Shown: positions 1 to 10,763, counted from the stretch's first letter. The stretch: 64,000 bases of DNA from Pectobacterium araliae (GCF_037076465.1 NZ_AP028908.1:1240001-1304000), one strand, 5' to 3'. Notes: generated by a model from the sequence alone, not told the origin. A program made the numbers and translations.

Positions 1-96
1 CAATACGTCGATGTGTCCCGCAGAGAGGGGCTTGTCGACGCAAGCTATGTGCTACAACGCCAAGTTAACCGATCTTCAATATTTGAGGAACATATC

Positions 97-984
97 ATGA
101 GTATGAAAAATGACAACGAATACGCCGGTAGTGCCGGAGCTGAAACCAATCTCCATCGACGTAAAATGTTGACCGCTGCCGCCATGGCTGCACCAGCAAT
201 GCTGCTAATGGGAGCTGCAAGCCAGGGAGTTCAAGCCGCACAACCCAAGCCAGCTACTGGAAAAGTAGCATTGGTTACGGGGTCGTCACGTGGGATCGGC
301 GCAGCCACTGCCAAGCGACTGGCTTTAGATGGCTTTAATGTCACCGTCAACTATCTAACCAACCGCGAACTGGCAGCAGGCGTTGTGCGGCAGATCGAGC
401 AGGAAGGTGGCAAGGCCATCAGCGTACAGGCCGACGTCAGTGACCCTTCAGCCGTGCGCCGCTTATTTGAAGCTAATAACGAGGCTTTTGGAAACATCGA
501 CGTCGTGGTGAGCAACGCTGGCATCATGCAGTTGGCACCGTTTTCTGAACTCTCTGACGAGCAGTTCGATCGTATGATGGCGGTTAACGTGAAGGGGAGT
601 TTCAACGTCCTACGCGAAGCTGCCAGCCGTGTACGCGATGGCGGAAGAATTCTTACGCTGTCTTCAAGCATCACGAAATTGCGCAGCCCTACCTATGGTA
701 CATATGCTGCGTCCAAAGCTGCACAAGAGCTCTTTGCCAATATCCTTGCCAAGGAATTGGAAGGCCGTATGATTTCGGTCAATGCCATTGCTCCGGGATT
801 AGTCAACACGACCCTCTTTACCGATGGTAAGACGCCACAGCAAATTGCTGGTTTTGCCCAGCGCACGCCGCACAAGCGATTGGCTGAACCAGAAGATATT
901 GCCAACGTCATTTCTATGCTTTGCAGTAACGATGGCGGGTGGGTGAACGGTCAAACCGTGTTTGCCAATGGCGGCATCATCTGA
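97..984 (+). CDS. SDR family oxidoreductase with Tat-like signal
   Basis: Short-chain dehydrogenase/reductase of about 295 aa. The Rossmann nucleotide motif TGSSRGIG lies at about residues 61-68, SNAG at about 139-142, and the catalytic YAASK at about 203-207. The first 47 residues are unusual for this family. Twin arginines (HRRKML) precede an Ala/Met-rich hydrophobic stretch ending in VQA, which resembles a Tat signal. Export of a folded, cofactor-bound enzyme is therefore possible but inferred. The ATG at 97 is chosen because TTGAGGAA lies 7-10 bases upstream; the frame stays open back to 13. Substrate unknown. Confidence 0.8.
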   Translation: MSMKNDNEYAGSAGAETNLHRRKMLTAAAMAAPAMLLMGAASQGVQAAQPKPATGKVALVTGSSRGIGAATAKRLALDGFNVTVNYLTNRELAAGVVRQIEQEGGKAISVQADVSDPSAVRRLFEANNEAFGNIDVVVSNAGIMQLAPFSELSDEQFDRMMAVNVKGSFNVLREAASRVRDGGRILTLSSSITKLRSPTYGTYAASKAAQELFANILAKELEGRMISVNAIAPGLVNTTLFTDGKTPQQIAGFAQRTPHKRLAEPEDIANVISMLCSNDGGWVNGQTVFANGGII

Positions 985-1053
985 CGGTGAGCAAGTGCAT
1001 GTCTTTCTATAGATGATGGATGGCGACAACGAGCGCTTGTCCAGAGACACGAT

Positions 1054-1083
1054 AAAACAAAAATGCCGATTAGATAATCGGCA
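1054..1083 (-). terminator. Possible minus-strand terminator hairpin
   Basis: TGCCGAT and ATCGGCA form a 7-bp stem with a 6-base loop. The A-rich tract to its left reads as a T-rich tract on the minus strand, so the geometry fits termination of leftward transcription. There is no evident minus-strand gene to the right, which makes its purpose unclear. Confidence 0.4.
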
Positions 1084-1218
1084 AAAAATCGGTCAATTGA
1101 AGCAATAATAATGATGATGAAATAAGATTTTAGTGCGATCTGTATGTACTGTTTTGCCGTTTGATGCGATTTCACCCGTGTACCACGCCGCTGTGGTCAT
1201 GTGGATAGTACTAGTGGG

Positions 1219-1301
1219 TAAAAAATTTCCAGGAGAAATTTTTAACGTTGCGCAAGCAACGGCCCGTAAGGGTGACGGCCAGGGATGGCACGTCATAAAA
1301 A
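1219..1301 (+). repeat. Palindromic intergenic repeat, copy 1
   Basis: An A/T stem (AAAAATTT ... AAATTTTT) is followed by a GC-rich palindromic part with a GTTGC-GCAA-GCAAC hairpin, then GGCCCGTAAGGGTGACGGC and CAGGGAT, ending in a run of A. The same order of modules occurs at 28984-29080 and, reversed, at 20811-20899. No coding capacity. Probably a dispersed enterobacterial repeat. Confidence 0.7.
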
Positions 1302-1409
1302 TGTGCTGAGGCGTACTCTGCTGGAGGGGGCTTTTGCGTCTTGTGTAACGTCTCACCCACGACGTGTTTTTTTCCCGTATAATCCCCTACTTTGTGTTAG
1401 GTCTCCGGG

Positions 1410-2738
1410 GTGACGGTGAAACAACTTTCCGACTTGCTGCGCCATATGCAGCAAGATTTGCGCGAGCCACAGCCTGAACGCGCAGGTTTCAGACAAATAA
1501 CGCGTTCTTTAAGCCTCAGTGAGGCGTCAGAACTCTTGCCGTGGTTGGCGACTCAGCCTGTGTATCCCCAGTTCTATTGGCAGCACCGTCAGGATAGTGA
1601 AGAGGTTGCCGTTTGTGGCAAGGTGTGCGGGTTTCGTCATATTCAGGATGCTGAGGCATTCCTCGTTCAGCAACAGTGCGATCCCAATGTCCGCATCTGG
1701 GGGCTGAATGCGTTTAACCAGTCGAAAGAAGAGGGCGCGTCGTCACCTGGCTACCTGTTCTTGCCCCGTGCGGAATTGCGACGTCAGGATGATACGCTCA
1801 GCCTGAGTATTAACCTGTTCAGTGAAACGTCATTGCAACAAGATACCGTCGAAGCCTCGGCGTTTATTAACCTGCTGCTTCCACCCGCCTCATTGCCTCT
1901 TTTGCATGCGGAAGTGCGGTCTGTTGCGCATCAGCCTGAGCGCCTGGAGTGGATTGATTTGCTTCAGCGGGCGCTGCATGACATCAAAACAGGGCTAATG
2001 GAAAAAGTCGTTCTGGCGCGGGCAACCACGCTAACGCTGACACAACCACTACAGGCAACGACTTTTATGGCCGCCAGCCGTGCGGCGAATCATCACTGTT
2101 TCCATTTCATGCTGGCACACGATGCGCGTCATGCGTTTCTTGGTTCCAGCCCTGAGCGGCTTTATCGCCGACGGGGGGGCGAATTGGAAACGGAAGCCCT
2201 GGCAGGAACGGTGGCAAGCGATCGCGATGCACATAAAGCCGCTGAACTGGCCGATTGGCTGATGAAAGACACCAAGAATCAGTGCGAAAACATGCTGGTG
2301 GTGGATGATATTTGTCAGCGACTACAGCAATCCGCGCTGTCGCTGGATGTCATGCCGCCAGAAATTGTGCGTCTGCGTAAGGTGCAGCACCTGCGTCGCA
2401 CTATCCATGCCTCGCTGCGCACCGCGTCCGATAGCGCGTGCCTGAATACATTACAGCCCACGGCGGCAGTAGCCGGTTTGCCGAGACAGGAAGCGCGCCG
2501 CTTTATTGCGGATCATGAACCGTTCGAGCGCGGCTGGTATGCGGGTTCTGCGGGTTACTTGTCGCGTCAGCAGTCTGAATTCAGTGTGGCACTGCGTTCG
2601 GCAGAGGTGCGAGATCATGTTTTAACGCTCTATGCCGGTGCTGGAATTGTGGCAGGTTCTGATCCAGAACAAGAATGGCAGGAATTAGAGAACAAAGCGG
2701 CTGGGCTGAGATCGCTGTTAGACGGTGATATGTCATAG
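1410..2738 (+). CDS. menF: Isochorismate synthase MenF
   Basis: Converts chorismate to isochorismate, the first committed step of menaquinone synthesis. The 442-aa product has the chorismate-binding domain in its C-terminal half, including GSSPERLYRR, ETEALAGT and a GAGIVAGSDPEQEWQELENK-type ending that is diagnostic of the family. Length is close to E. coli MenF (431 aa). The start is uncertain: GTG at 1410 or GTG at 1416 are the nearest candidates and neither has a strong ribosome binding site. It is the first gene of the men operon. 168 bases separate it from menD, far more than the other gaps in the operon. Confidence 0.95.
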   Translation: MTVKQLSDLLRHMQQDLREPQPERAGFRQITRSLSLSEASELLPWLATQPVYPQFYWQHRQDSEEVAVCGKVCGFRHIQDAEAFLVQQQCDPNVRIWGLNAFNQSKEEGASSPGYLFLPRAELRRQDDTLSLSINLFSETSLQQDTVEASAFINLLLPPASLPLLHAEVRSVAHQPERLEWIDLLQRALHDIKTGLMEKVVLARATTLTLTQPLQATTFMAASRAANHHCFHFMLAHDARHAFLGSSPERLYRRRGGELETEALAGTVASDRDAHKAAELADWLMKDTKNQCENMLVVDDICQRLQQSALSLDVMPPEIVRLRKVQHLRRTIHASLRTASDSACLNTLQPTAAVAGLPRQEARRFIADHEPFERGWYAGSAGYLSRQQSEFSVALRSAEVRDHVLTLYAGAGIVAGSDPEQEWQELENKAAGLRSLLDGDMS

Positions 2739-2906
2739 TTTTGTTTTATGGTTGTTGTGCCAGGTACTGGTTTATATCAAAGTCAGCATGGTAAAAAAAA
2801 ATATAATAAGGCTGATCGCGATAGTCGTTGAAGGGCAACCAGGCCGCCAACAGTTAGATCAAGAGTATTTGTTTTATAACCTGCAACCTGAGTTGTTGAG
2901 TACAAC

Positions 2907-4589
2907 ATGTCAACAAGTGTATTTAATCGCCGCTGGGCTACATTATTGCTGGAATCGCTGACCCGCCATGGCGTCCGGCATATCTGCATCGCGCCTGGTT
3001 CTCGCTCTACCCCGCTGACACTGTCTGCGGCAGATAACCGTGCACTGATTTGCCACACGCATTTCGACGAACGGGGGCTGGGGCATCTTGCGCTCGGGTT
3101 GGCAAAGGCTTCGCGTGAACCGGTTGCGATTATCGTGACGTCAGGTACTGCCGCTGCCAACCTTTATCCGGCAATTATTGAAGCCGGGTTGACCGGTGAG
3201 CGATTGGTGGTTTTGACGGCTGACCGCCCGCCGGAGTTGATTGACTGCGGTGCGAATCAGGCGATTCGTCAACATGCCCTGTATGCTTCACACCCCACGC
3301 TGGCGCTGGATTTACCGCGTCCTACGCCAGATATTCCCGCTAACTGGTTGGTCTCCTCTGTGGATAGTGCCATGGCGCGGCTGACGCACGGTGCGTTGCA
3401 CATTAACTGTCCTTTTGCTGAACCACTTTACGGTGTCGATGACGGCACGGCGTGCCAGGACTGGTTGATGACGCTGGGCGACTGGTGGAACAGCCGTGAA
3501 CCCTGGTTGCGTGAAATGCGCCAAAGTACGCTGGCGGTACAACTAGACTGGTTGCAGTGGCGACAGAAGCGGGGCGTCGTTCTCGCTGGGCGCGTGAGTC
3601 CTGAACAAGGGGCACAACTCGCCGCGTGGGCAAACGAACTAGGCTGGCCGCTGATTGGCGATGTCCTGTCGCAAAGTGGACAACCTTTGCCCTGTGCAGA
3701 TATTTGGCTGGCGCATCCTGAAGCGGTAAACCTTTTACGACAGGCAGACATCGTCCTACAGTTCGGCGGTAGCCTGACCGGTAAGCGCCTGTTGCAATGG
3801 CAGGAACAGTGTCAGCCGCAAGAATTTTGGTTAATTGATGACCTGCCGGGACGGTTGGATCCGGCTCATCATCGCGGGCGCCGTCTGGTGGCTGACGTTG
3901 GCGAATGGCTGTCTGCGCATCCTGCACATAAACAAGCACCGTGGGCGGATTTGCTGGTGGATATTGCCGACCGAACGCAGCGGCAGGTCGACGCACATCT
4001 GGCTTCCCGTTTTGGTGAAGCACAACTGGCGCAGCGTATACCAGCGCTGTTGCCGCCGGACGGGCAGTTGTTTGTCGGCAACAGCCTTGTTGTACGTCTA
4101 ATCGACGCATTGGCACAGATCCCGCAGGGCTATCCGGTGTACGGTAACCGTGGTGCCAGCGGCATTGATGGCCTGATTTCCACGCTGGCCGGTGTACAGC
4201 GTGCTACGTCAAAAGCCACGCTGGGCATCGTCGGCGATCTTTCCGCGCTATATGATTTGAATGCGCTGGCGCTGCTGCGTCAGTCCCCCGCACCGCTGGT
4301 GTTGATCGTGGTGAATAATAACGGTGGGCAGATCTTTTCCCTGCTGCCGACGCCGGTTGACCAGCGCGAAGCATTTTATTGCATGCCGCAAAATGTGGAA
4401 TTCGGACACGCTGCTGCAATGTTTGGCCTGAATTACGTGCGTGCCGACAATTGGGAACAACTCGCGGATACGGTGTCCTATTGCTGGACACAGGGCGGCG
4501 TCACGCTGCTGGAAGTGGTGGTTGAACCGAAAGACGGCGCGGAAACGCTCAATGAACTGGTCGCGCAGGTGGCGGCATGGGCGCACTAG
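2907..4589 (+). CDS. menD: SEPHCHC synthase MenD
   Basis: Thiamine-diphosphate enzyme that condenses isochorismate with 2-oxoglutarate to give SEPHCHC. 560 aa, matching the family length. The N-terminal domain carries [14 protein letters not shown] near residue 30. The C-terminal diphosphate-binding domain has [17 protein letters not shown] and [12 protein letters not shown], followed by [15 protein letters not shown] at 2907. The 3' end overlaps menH by 13 bases, indicating translational coupling. Confidence 0.96.
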   Translation: MSTSVFNRRWATLLLESLTRHGVRHICIAPGSRSTPLTLSAADNRALICHTHFDERGLGHLALGLAKASREPVAIIVTSGTAAANLYPAIIEAGLTGERLVVLTADRPPELIDCGANQAIRQHALYASHPTLALDLPRPTPDIPANWLVSSVDSAMARLTHGALHINCPFAEPLYGVDDGTACQDWLMTLGDWWNSREPWLREMRQSTLAVQLDWLQWRQKRGVVLAGRVSPEQGAQLAAWANELGWPLIGDVLSQSGQPLPCADIWLAHPEAVNLLRQADIVLQFGGSLTGKRLLQWQEQCQPQEFWLIDDLPGRLDPAHHRGRRLVADVGEWLSAHPAHKQAPWADLLVDIADRTQRQVDAHLASRFGEAQLAQRIPALLPPDGQLFVGNSLVVRLIDALAQIPQGYPVYGNRGASGIDGLISTLAGVQRATSKATLGIVGDLSALYDLNALALLRQSPAPLVLIVVNNNGGQIFSLLPTPVDQREAFYCMPQNVEFGHAAAMFGLNYVRADNWEQLADTVSYCWTQGGVTLLEVVVEPKDGAETLNELVAQVAAWAH

Positions 4590-5392
4590 ATTTTCATAGA
4601 CCAGGTTTTCAGAGGCTAAGCTGCCGGAAAGTGACGCATGGCGCAGTTGCTTTGACGCAGCCGTGGCTGGTGTGCCTGCATGGTTTATTAGGCAGCGGTG
4701 AGGATTGGCTGCCAGTCCTTCCATTTTTGCGTGACTGGCCGGTGCTGCTGGTGGATTTACCCGGACACGGCGCGTCGCGAACGATTTCCACAACAGATTT
4801 TGCCGATGTCAGCCGCCAGTTAAGCAAGACGCTTTTGGATCAAGGCATTGAGAATTATTGGCTGCTGGGCTATTCGCTCGGTGGACGCATTGCGATGTAT
4901 CACGCCTGCAACGGGCAGTATGACGGCATGCTCGGGCTGCTGGTCGAAGGCGGACATCCTGGTTTGGCGACGCCAGATCTGCGTACGGAACGTATTCATC
5001 ATGATGCTCGCTGGGCGCAGCGTTTTCGTCAGGAGCCGTTGCCAGCGGTCTTACAGGACTGGTATCAGCAGGCGGTCTTTGCCGATGTGGATTCAACGCA
5101 GCGTGAACAGCTGATTGCTCGTCGGAGTGTGAATCACGGCGCATCCGTTGCCGCGATGCTGGAAGCGACTTCGCTGGGGCGACAGCCTTTTTTGGCCGAG
5201 CGCTTGCGGCATCTGTCGATACCTTTTGTTTACTTATGCGGTGCCAGCGATGTGAAATTTCAGACGCTGGCGGCGCAATACAGCCTGCCGTTACTGAGCG
5301 TGGCTCAGGCGGGTCATAATGCTCATCAGGCGAACCCAACGGCCTATGCTGAACGGGTTCGTACTTTTCTTTCGCCTCCCGTTAAGGATTGA
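4577..5392 (+). CDS. menH: SHCHC synthase MenH
   Basis: Alpha/beta-hydrolase-fold enzyme that eliminates pyruvate from SEPHCHC to form SHCHC. The 271-aa protein shows [11 protein letters not shown] (oxyanion region), DLPGHGASR, the nucleophile elbow GYSLGGR at about residue 97, and a late GHNAHQANP carrying the catalytic His. It starts inside the end of menD and ends 5 bases before menB. It is somewhat longer than E. coli MenH (252 aa), mainly at the N terminus. Confidence 0.94.
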   Translation: MGALDFHRPGFQRLSCRKVTHGAVALTQPWLVCLHGLLGSGEDWLPVLPFLRDWPVLLVDLPGHGASRTISTTDFADVSRQLSKTLLDQGIENYWLLGYSLGGRIAMYHACNGQYDGMLGLLVEGGHPGLATPDLRTERIHHDARWAQRFRQEPLPAVLQDWYQQAVFADVDSTQREQLIARRSVNHGASVAAMLEATSLGRQPFLAERLRHLSIPFVYLCGASDVKFQTLAAQYSLPLLSVAQAGHNAHQANPTAYAERVRTFLSPPVKD

Positions 5393-5397
5393 TAACT

Positions 5398-6255
5398 ATG
5401 CTTTATCCGAGTGAAGACCTGCTTTACGCCCCGATTGAATGGCACGATTGCAGCGGCGATTTTGCCGATATTCTCTACCATAAATCTATCGATGGCATTG
5501 CTAAAATCACCATTAACCGTCCTCAGGTACGCAATGCGTTTCGCCCGCAAACGGTAAAAGAGATGATTCAGGCACTCGATAATGCCCGTCATGACGACGG
5601 TATCGGGACGATTATCCTGACCGGTGCAGGCGATAAAGCATTCTGCTCCGGTGGCGATCAGAAAGTACGTGGCGACTACGGCGGTTATCAGGATGACAGC
5701 GGTGTGCATCACCTGAACGTGCTGGATTTTCAGCGCCAGATCCGTACTTGTCCAAAGCCAGTCGTCGCGATGGTCGCAGGGTATTCCATCGGTGGTGGAC
5801 ACGTTCTGCACATGATATGTGACCTGACCATTGCGGCAGAAAACGCCATCTTCGGCCAAACGGGTCCGCGCGTCGGCTCCTTTGACGGCGGCTGGGGCGC
5901 TTCTTACATGGCGCGCATCGTGGGTCAGAAGAAAGCGCGTGAAATCTGGTTCCTGTGCCGCCAGTACGACGCGGCGCAAGCGTTGGATATGGGATTGGTG
6001 AACACGGTAGTACCGTTGGCGGATCTGGAAAAAGAAACCGTGCGCTGGTGCCGTGAAATGCTGCAAAACAGCCCAATGGCGCTGCGCTGCCTGAAAGCGG
6101 CGCTGAACGCAGACTGTGACGGTCAGGCGGGCTTGCAGGAGCTGGCGGGTAACGCCACCATGCTGTTCTACATGACAGACGAAGGGCAGGAAGGTCGCAA
6201 TGCGTTCAACGAAAAACGTCAGCCCGACTTCAGCAAATTCAAGCGGAATCCGTAA
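5398..6255 (+). CDS. menB: 1,4-dihydroxy-2-naphthoyl-CoA synthase MenB
   Basis: Crotonase-fold enzyme that cyclises o-succinylbenzoyl-CoA to DHNA-CoA. The ATG at 5398 gives 285 aa, the same length as E. coli MenB; it is preferred over an in-frame TTG at 5389. Visible motifs include FCSGGDQ (oxyanion hole), [26 protein letters not shown] and the C-terminal [17 protein letters not shown]. Its stop overlaps the menC start (TAATG). Confidence 0.97.
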   Translation: MLYPSEDLLYAPIEWHDCSGDFADILYHKSIDGIAKITINRPQVRNAFRPQTVKEMIQALDNARHDDGIGTIILTGAGDKAFCSGGDQKVRGDYGGYQDDSGVHHLNVLDFQRQIRTCPKPVVAMVAGYSIGGGHVLHMICDLTIAAENAIFGQTGPRVGSFDGGWGASYMARIVGQKKAREIWFLCRQYDAAQALDMGLVNTVVPLADLEKETVRWCREMLQNSPMALRCLKAALNADCDGQAGLQELAGNATMLFYMTDEGQEGRNAFNEKRQPDFSKFKRNP

Positions 6256-7226
6256 TGCGCCAGGTCACTCTCTATCGTTACAGCGTGCCGATGGAAGCCG
6301 GGGTGGTGCTGCGCAATCAGCGCCTGAAAACCCGCGATGGGCTTATCGTTCGCCTGCAAGACGGTGAGCGGCTAGGCTGGGGGGAAATTGCGCCGCTGCC
6401 GGAATTCAGCGTGGAAACGCTGGCAGAGGCGGAGTCCGCCGCGCTTGAACAGCTAAAATCGTGGGCGGCAGGGCAAGCATTTTCTGACGATCTTCCGCCG
6501 TCCGTTGCCTTTGGTTTGAGCTGTGCGCAGGCCGTGCTGGATCAGCGCCTGCCGCTGGCGGCGGACTACCGCAAAGCGCCGCTGTGTAATGGCGATCCTG
6601 ATGAACTGTTTGAGATGCTTCAGGCGATGCCGGGCGAGAAAGTGGCAAAGATCAAAGTCGGCTTGTACGAAGCCGTGCGTGACGGGATGATCGTTAACGT
6701 CCTGCTGGAAGCTTTGCCGGATCTGAAACTCCGTCTGGATGCCAACCGCAGTTGGACACGAACCAAAGCGGACGGCTTCGCCCGCTATGTTGCGCCGTCA
6801 TTGCGTTCACGCATCGCCTTTCTCGAAGAGCCTTGCAAAACCCGTGAAGAATCTCGCGAGTTTGCGCGGGAAACGGGCATCAACATTGCCTGGGACGAAA
6901 GCGTGCGCGAGGCGGATTTTCGGGTGGAAGCCGAGCCGGGCGTGAGCGCGATTGTGATCAAGCCGACGTTGGTCGGCAGTCTTGCACGCTGTCAGCAACT
7001 GGTGCTGGAAACACATCAGGTTGGATTAACGGCAGTGATCAGCTCCAGCATCGAATCCAGTCTGGGTTTAACGCAACTGGCACGTCTGGCGCACTGGCTG
7101 ACGCCGGACACAGTTCCTGGGCTGGACACGTTGGATCTGATGCAGGCGCAGGTGATTCAACACTGGCCGGATAGCGCGTTGCCACTGCTGGCTGCCGAGC
7201 AACTGGACGTGGTATGGCAATCCTGA
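6255..7226 (+). CDS. menC: o-Succinylbenzoate synthase MenC
   Basis: Enolase-superfamily dehydratase that converts SHCHC to o-succinylbenzoate. 323 aa. The TIM-barrel residues include KIKVG with the catalytic Lys, RLDANRSW with a metal-ligand Asp, a later FLEEPC, and AWDESV. The C-terminal [10 protein letters not shown] strand is typical of the family. It overlaps menB by one base and menE by 13 bases. Confidence 0.96.
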   Translation: MRQVTLYRYSVPMEAGVVLRNQRLKTRDGLIVRLQDGERLGWGEIAPLPEFSVETLAEAESAALEQLKSWAAGQAFSDDLPPSVAFGLSCAQAVLDQRLPLAADYRKAPLCNGDPDELFEMLQAMPGEKVAKIKVGLYEAVRDGMIVNVLLEALPDLKLRLDANRSWTRTKADGFARYVAPSLRSRIAFLEEPCKTREESREFARETGINIAWDESVREADFRVEAEPGVSAIVIKPTLVGSLARCQQLVLETHQVGLTAVISSSIESSLGLTQLARLAHWLTPDTVPGLDTLDLMQAQVIQHWPDSALPLLAAEQLDVVWQS

Positions 7227-8629
7227 CTGACTGGCCGTGGCGATACTGGGCTAGCCAGACGCCCCAGTCTGTCGCATTGATTGAAGATGAAACCCGCTGG
7301 AGCTGGCAGTCGCTTGCCCTGCGGGTAGATCAACTGGCAGAGCGTTTTACCCAGCAGGGCGTTATGCCCGACTGTACGGTCGCGCTACGCGGGAAAAATA
7401 GCGTCCAGATGCTGTTCAGCTATCTGGCGCTGTTACAGTGCGGCGTGCGTGTACTGCCGCTGAATCCACAGTTACCTGATGCATTAAGCGAGGCGCTGCT
7501 GCCTGCGCTGAATGTAACGTATGGCCTGTGCCTGAATGATAAATCGTGGGCGAAGGCTGTACGCACGCTTTCTTTGCCGTCTGACCCTTTCCCCCTGTGT
7601 GATGCTGAGGAAGGCCGCCGTACCGATCGATTATTCTGGCAGGCCGATCGGCTCGCGACGCTAACGCTGACATCCGGTTCTAGCGGGATGCCTAAAGCCG
7701 TGGCGCATACGTTTGCGGCTCATTTCTCCAGCGCGGAAGGCGTGGTTCAGATGATGGCATTTTCCTCCAACGATAGCTGGCTGTTGTCACTTCCGCTCTT
7801 TCACGTTTCCGGGCAAGGTATTGTCTGGCGCTGGCTGGCTACTGGGGCGACGGTGGTTGTCCGTGCGCATCAGCCTCTGGAAAGTGCGCTGCGCGATTGC
7901 ACCCATGCTTCTCTGGTGCCGACGCAACTGTGGCGACTGCTGTCGGAGGAGACATTGCCTACGGCACTGAAAGCCGTATTGCTCGGTGGTGCGACGATCC
8001 CGCAGGCGCTGACGCAGCAGGCAGAGGCGCGAGGCGTCAGCTGCTGGTGTGGCTATGGTCTGACGGAACTGGCGTCTACAGTCTGCGCGAAACGTGCCGA
8101 TGGTCGCTCGGGCGTCGGTACGCCGCTACAAGGACGAGAGATCCGGTTGTCGGAGGAGGAGATTCTGCTGCGTGGCAGCACGTTAGCGGCGGGCTATTGG
8201 CGTGACGGAAAACTGATTCCGCTGGTCGATGATGACGGCTGGTTTCACACGCGAGATCGCGGGCTATTTTCCGAGGACGAGTGGCACATTCTGGGGCGTC
8301 TGGATAATCAATTCTTCAGCGGTGGGGAAGGGGTTCAGCCGGAGAATATCGAAGCCGTGCTGTTGACGCATCCCGATGTGCAACAGGCCTGTGTTGTACC
8401 CATTGACGATGTGGAGTTTGGCCATCGCCCTGTTGCGGTAGTAGAGGTGGCTTATTCCACGACGACGCTTGATGCGGTACGTGAGTGGCTACAGCCGCAG
8501 CTTGCCGGATTTCAGCGTCCGGTCGCGTATTATGCGCTGCCCACTGAACTAAAAAATGGTGGAATTAAGCTTTCTCGCCAGTTGGTGAAAAGCTGGGTTA
8601 ATGCCATGCGCCATCAGCTCAAACCGTAG
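7214..8629 (+). CDS. menE: o-Succinylbenzoate-CoA ligase MenE
   Basis: ANL-family adenylating enzyme that activates o-succinylbenzoate with ATP and CoA, just before MenB in the pathway. 471 aa. The P-loop [16 protein letters not shown] is at about residue 150. [10 protein letters not shown] and the WFHTRDRG / [14 protein letters not shown] hinge region follow. The C-terminal catalytic Lys is probably the one in NGGIKLSRQ. Last gene of the men operon. Confidence 0.95.
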   Translation: MAILTDWPWRYWASQTPQSVALIEDETRWSWQSLALRVDQLAERFTQQGVMPDCTVALRGKNSVQMLFSYLALLQCGVRVLPLNPQLPDALSEALLPALNVTYGLCLNDKSWAKAVRTLSLPSDPFPLCDAEEGRRTDRLFWQADRLATLTLTSGSSGMPKAVAHTFAAHFSSAEGVVQMMAFSSNDSWLLSLPLFHVSGQGIVWRWLATGATVVVRAHQPLESALRDCTHASLVPTQLWRLLSEETLPTALKAVLLGGATIPQALTQQAEARGVSCWCGYGLTELASTVCAKRADGRSGVGTPLQGREIRLSEEEILLRGSTLAAGYWRDGKLIPLVDDDGWFHTRDRGLFSEDEWHILGRLDNQFFSGGEGVQPENIEAVLLTHPDVQQACVVPIDDVEFGHRPVAVVEVAYSTTTLDAVREWLQPQLAGFQRPVAYYALPTELKNGGIKLSRQLVKSWVNAMRHQLKP

Positions 8630-8740
8630 TGTGACTTGGCTTTACACTATTTCATGCTGGAGTGAAGGTGCGTTTCGGGTAGAATCGGCAACGATAACAT
8701 CTTTACACGCGCGTTTACGACGGTTTTAAGGATATTGAAA

Positions 8741-9280
8741 ATGAAAAAATTTGTGATTGCCTGTGCGGGAAGCCTGTTACTTGCAAGCGCTTCTGTACAT
8801 GCCATTAGCCTTTCTGGGGAAGCAGGCCGTGATTACGCGGGGGCTAGCGCGGGTTTCGGTCTGGGTATTCCTGGGCTTGCAGGTAACGTGAGCTATTCCC
8901 ATGGCGACAACAGCAATGATGTATACGGTTTTGGTCTGGGATACACCCTCCCTGTTGGCCCACTCAAGCTAACTCTGGGCGGTAAAGCGTTGTACCTGAA
9001 TCAGGATCATGGCAATGATGGCTATGGTGTTGCATTGGGCGGTGGCGTGCAGTGGCCGCTGAGCCGTCAGTTCTCGCTGTACGGCGAAGGTTACTATGCA
9101 CCTGATGCATTCTCCAGCCATGTTGATCACTATGTTGAAGGGAAAGCTGGCGTACGTTGGCAGGTGTTTGCACCGCTGAGCGTCGATGTCGGTTACCGTT
9201 ACATCAATATGGCACGTGAAAACGGCCCAGATAACAAGTTAGCTGATTCGGCCTATATCGGCGTTGGTCTGAACTTCTAG
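8741..9280 (+). CDS. yfaZ: YfaZ-like outer membrane protein
   Basis: 179 aa with a clear signal peptide (MKKFVIACAGSLLLASASVHA) and alternating beta-strands rich in Gly and aromatic residues. It ends in LNF, as outer membrane barrels do. The sequence fits the YfaZ family; function unknown. ATG at 8741 is preceded by AAGGATATTG, a better start than TTG at 8735. A strong hairpin terminator follows. It lies near yfaY, as in E. coli. Confidence 0.82.
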   Translation: MKKFVIACAGSLLLASASVHAISLSGEAGRDYAGASAGFGLGIPGLAGNVSYSHGDNSNDVYGFGLGYTLPVGPLKLTLGGKALYLNQDHGNDGYGVALGGGVQWPLSRQFSLYGEGYYAPDAFSSHVDHYVEGKAGVRWQVFAPLSVDVGYRYINMARENGPDNKLADSAYIGVGLNF

Positions 9281-9335
9281 TATATCGTCATACAGTAAGC
9301 CGCAGGTGTACTGGCTTGATGTTGTGACCGGAAAG

Positions 9336-9372
9336 AAAAAAGAGCGTGAATGTTGAGTTCACGCTCTTTTTT
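9336..9372. terminator. Bidirectional terminator between yfaZ and tyrP
   Basis: AAAAAAGAGCGTGAA and TTCACGCTCTTTTTT form a perfect stem with a 7-base loop. A-run on the left and T-run on the right, so it can end yfaZ transcription and also leftward tyrP transcription. Confidence 0.88.
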
Positions 9373-9397
9373 ATGGTGTGCATCCTGCACGCGATAG

Positions 9398-9440
9398 TAA
9401 AAAACGCGTCCTGCGTTTTTTACCCTGGGTCAGCCGATCG
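9398..9440 (+). repeat. Hairpin related to the repeat end in the upp leader
   Basis: AAAAACGC and GCGTTTTT flank a 5-base loop, followed 10-11 bases later by CAGCCGAT. The same arrangement (AAAAACGC, 5-base loop, GCGTTTTT, then TAGCCGAT) occurs at 20861-20899. It may be a partial copy of that repeat, or a second terminator for tyrP. Confidence 0.45.
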
Positions 9441-9445
9441 CGACG

Positions 9446-10654
9446 TTAATTGATTGATGGCAGCCAGCCCGCAACCATCGCCAACTGGATCAGAATAATG
9501 CCCACGCCGCTGGCGAAGATCAGCACCAACACGGGGGCGCCACCGCGCGTCGCGCGTATTTCAGGACACTGCTTGCGCACCTGCCAACTCAGCAGGGCAG
9601 GCATGAGTAACGCCAGCACGGCTAGTGCAATTGCTGCATAGCCCAACGCCATCACAAAGCCTTGCGGGTAAAAGAGCGCGAATATCAGTGGTGGAATAAA
9701 GGTCAGCAGGCCCGTTTGTGCACGCCCTACGACGCTATTCTTACGCTTAAACAGATCGGCTAAATAATCGAATAACCCTAGCGCTACGCCGAGGAACGAG
9801 GTCGCCAGAGCCAGATCGGCAAACAGGTGGACAGCCAGTTCAACGTGCGGTGAGGAAACCAGTGTGCGGATAGCCTGCATCAACCCATTCAACCCGGCCT
9901 GATCGGCCAAGATAGCATTGAATGTTGAAGAACTGAGGCTACCCAACATCACGAGCTGCCAGAAAATATAGGCAATCAGCGGTATCACGCTACCGATAAG
10001 GAATATCTTGCGCAGCTTGCGGATGTCTCCCCTCATGTAGTGAACAATGCTGGGGATACTGCCGTGAAAGCCGAATGAGGTCAGAATGACAGGCAATGCC
10101 GAGAGCGTCAGACCCTGTTGCAGTGGCAGCGTTAAAAGATTGACGCGTTGAATGTGCGGCACCATGACGGCGAGCATGATGACGAGCATCAGCACTTTGC
10201 CGCTAAACAGGATACGGTTAAACAAGTCGACTGAGGATGTGCCGATACAGACGACGCCGCCAGCAACCAGCGTGAAGAGCAGAATGCCCGCAGCCAGTGG
10301 AAGTGAGTAGCCACTCCACTGGCTGATGCTGCTGGCGAGTAGTTCGCCTGCGCCGCTGATATAGGCCGCTGTGAGCGCATACATCAGAAATAGCATGCTG
10401 AAACCGGTAATCCACTGTCCCCAGCGGCCGAGGTAGATTTTTGCCAATGTGCCTAATCCGGTGTGCGACGGTTGATGCTGATACACTTCAACGAGCAACA
10501 AGGCGCTGTAGCACATCAGTGCCCATAAACCGATTAATATCATCAGGGTAGTACCAAACCCGACGCCAGCTGTTGCCAACGGCATCGCCAACATTCCTGC
10601 TCCAATGGTGGTGCCAGCAACGATAAAAATGCTGCCAAGAGTACGATTTTTCAC
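9446..10654 (-). CDS. tyrP: Tyrosine-specific transporter TyrP
   Basis: Inner-membrane aromatic amino acid:proton symporter (HAAAP family), 402 aa with about 11 hydrophobic segments. The N-terminal [15 protein letters not shown] motif and the interior [14 protein letters not shown] are typical. It matches TyrP more closely than Mtr or AroP. The start is GTG at 10654 with AGAGGAATAG just upstream. Regulation is probably by TyrR, since a TyrR box lies about 100 bases upstream. Confidence 0.93.
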   Translation of the reverse strand: MKNRTLGSIFIVAGTTIGAGMLAMPLATAGVGFGTTLMILIGLWALMCYSALLLVEVYQHQPSHTGLGTLAKIYLGRWGQWITGFSMLFLMYALTAAYISGAGELLASSISQWSGYSLPLAAGILLFTLVAGGVVCIGTSSVDLFNRILFSGKVLMLVIMLAVMVPHIQRVNLLTLPLQQGLTLSALPVILTSFGFHGSIPSIVHYMRGDIRKLRKIFLIGSVIPLIAYIFWQLVMLGSLSSSTFNAILADQAGLNGLMQAIRTLVSSPHVELAVHLFADLALATSFLGVALGLFDYLADLFKRKNSVVGRAQTGLLTFIPPLIFALFYPQGFVMALGYAAIALAVLALLMPALLSWQVRKQCPEIRATRGGAPVLVLIFASGVGIILIQLAMVAGWLPSIN

Positions 10655-10745
10655 CTATTCCTCTATAAATAGCGTGGCTATCCAGATATTTTTGGCAGCA
10701 GGGTAGAGTATTCAGTGATTTCTGTCAAAACGCCGTTACGAGAAG

Positions 10746-10763
10746 TGTAATCTTATATTTACA
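10746..10763. promoter_or_regulatory. TyrR box upstream of tyrP
   Basis: TGTAATCTTATATTTACA matches the TyrR consensus TGTAAA-N6-TTTACA with one mismatch. It sits about 92 bases upstream of the tyrP start. E. coli tyrP is known to be controlled by TyrR through such boxes. A second, weaker box was not clear by eye. Confidence 0.75.

Larger units (their letters stand above)
985..1409. other. Intergenic region with hairpin and palindromic repeat
   Basis: 425 bases between the SDR gene and menF. It holds a short hairpin at 1064-1083 and a palindromic repeat copy at 1219-1301. No open frame here looks like a gene. The menF promoter should lie at the right-hand end, but I could not place it with confidence. 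Confidence 0.6.

Noticed and set aside
2725..2906. Possible small gene between menF and menD
   Set aside because: The frame starting in menF runs into menD, with no plausible start signal. It is more likely a leader or untranslated spacer.
3403..4116. Minus-strand frame of about 237 codons
   Set aside because: Antisense to menD, which is unmistakable. Arg/Pro/Thr-rich translation.
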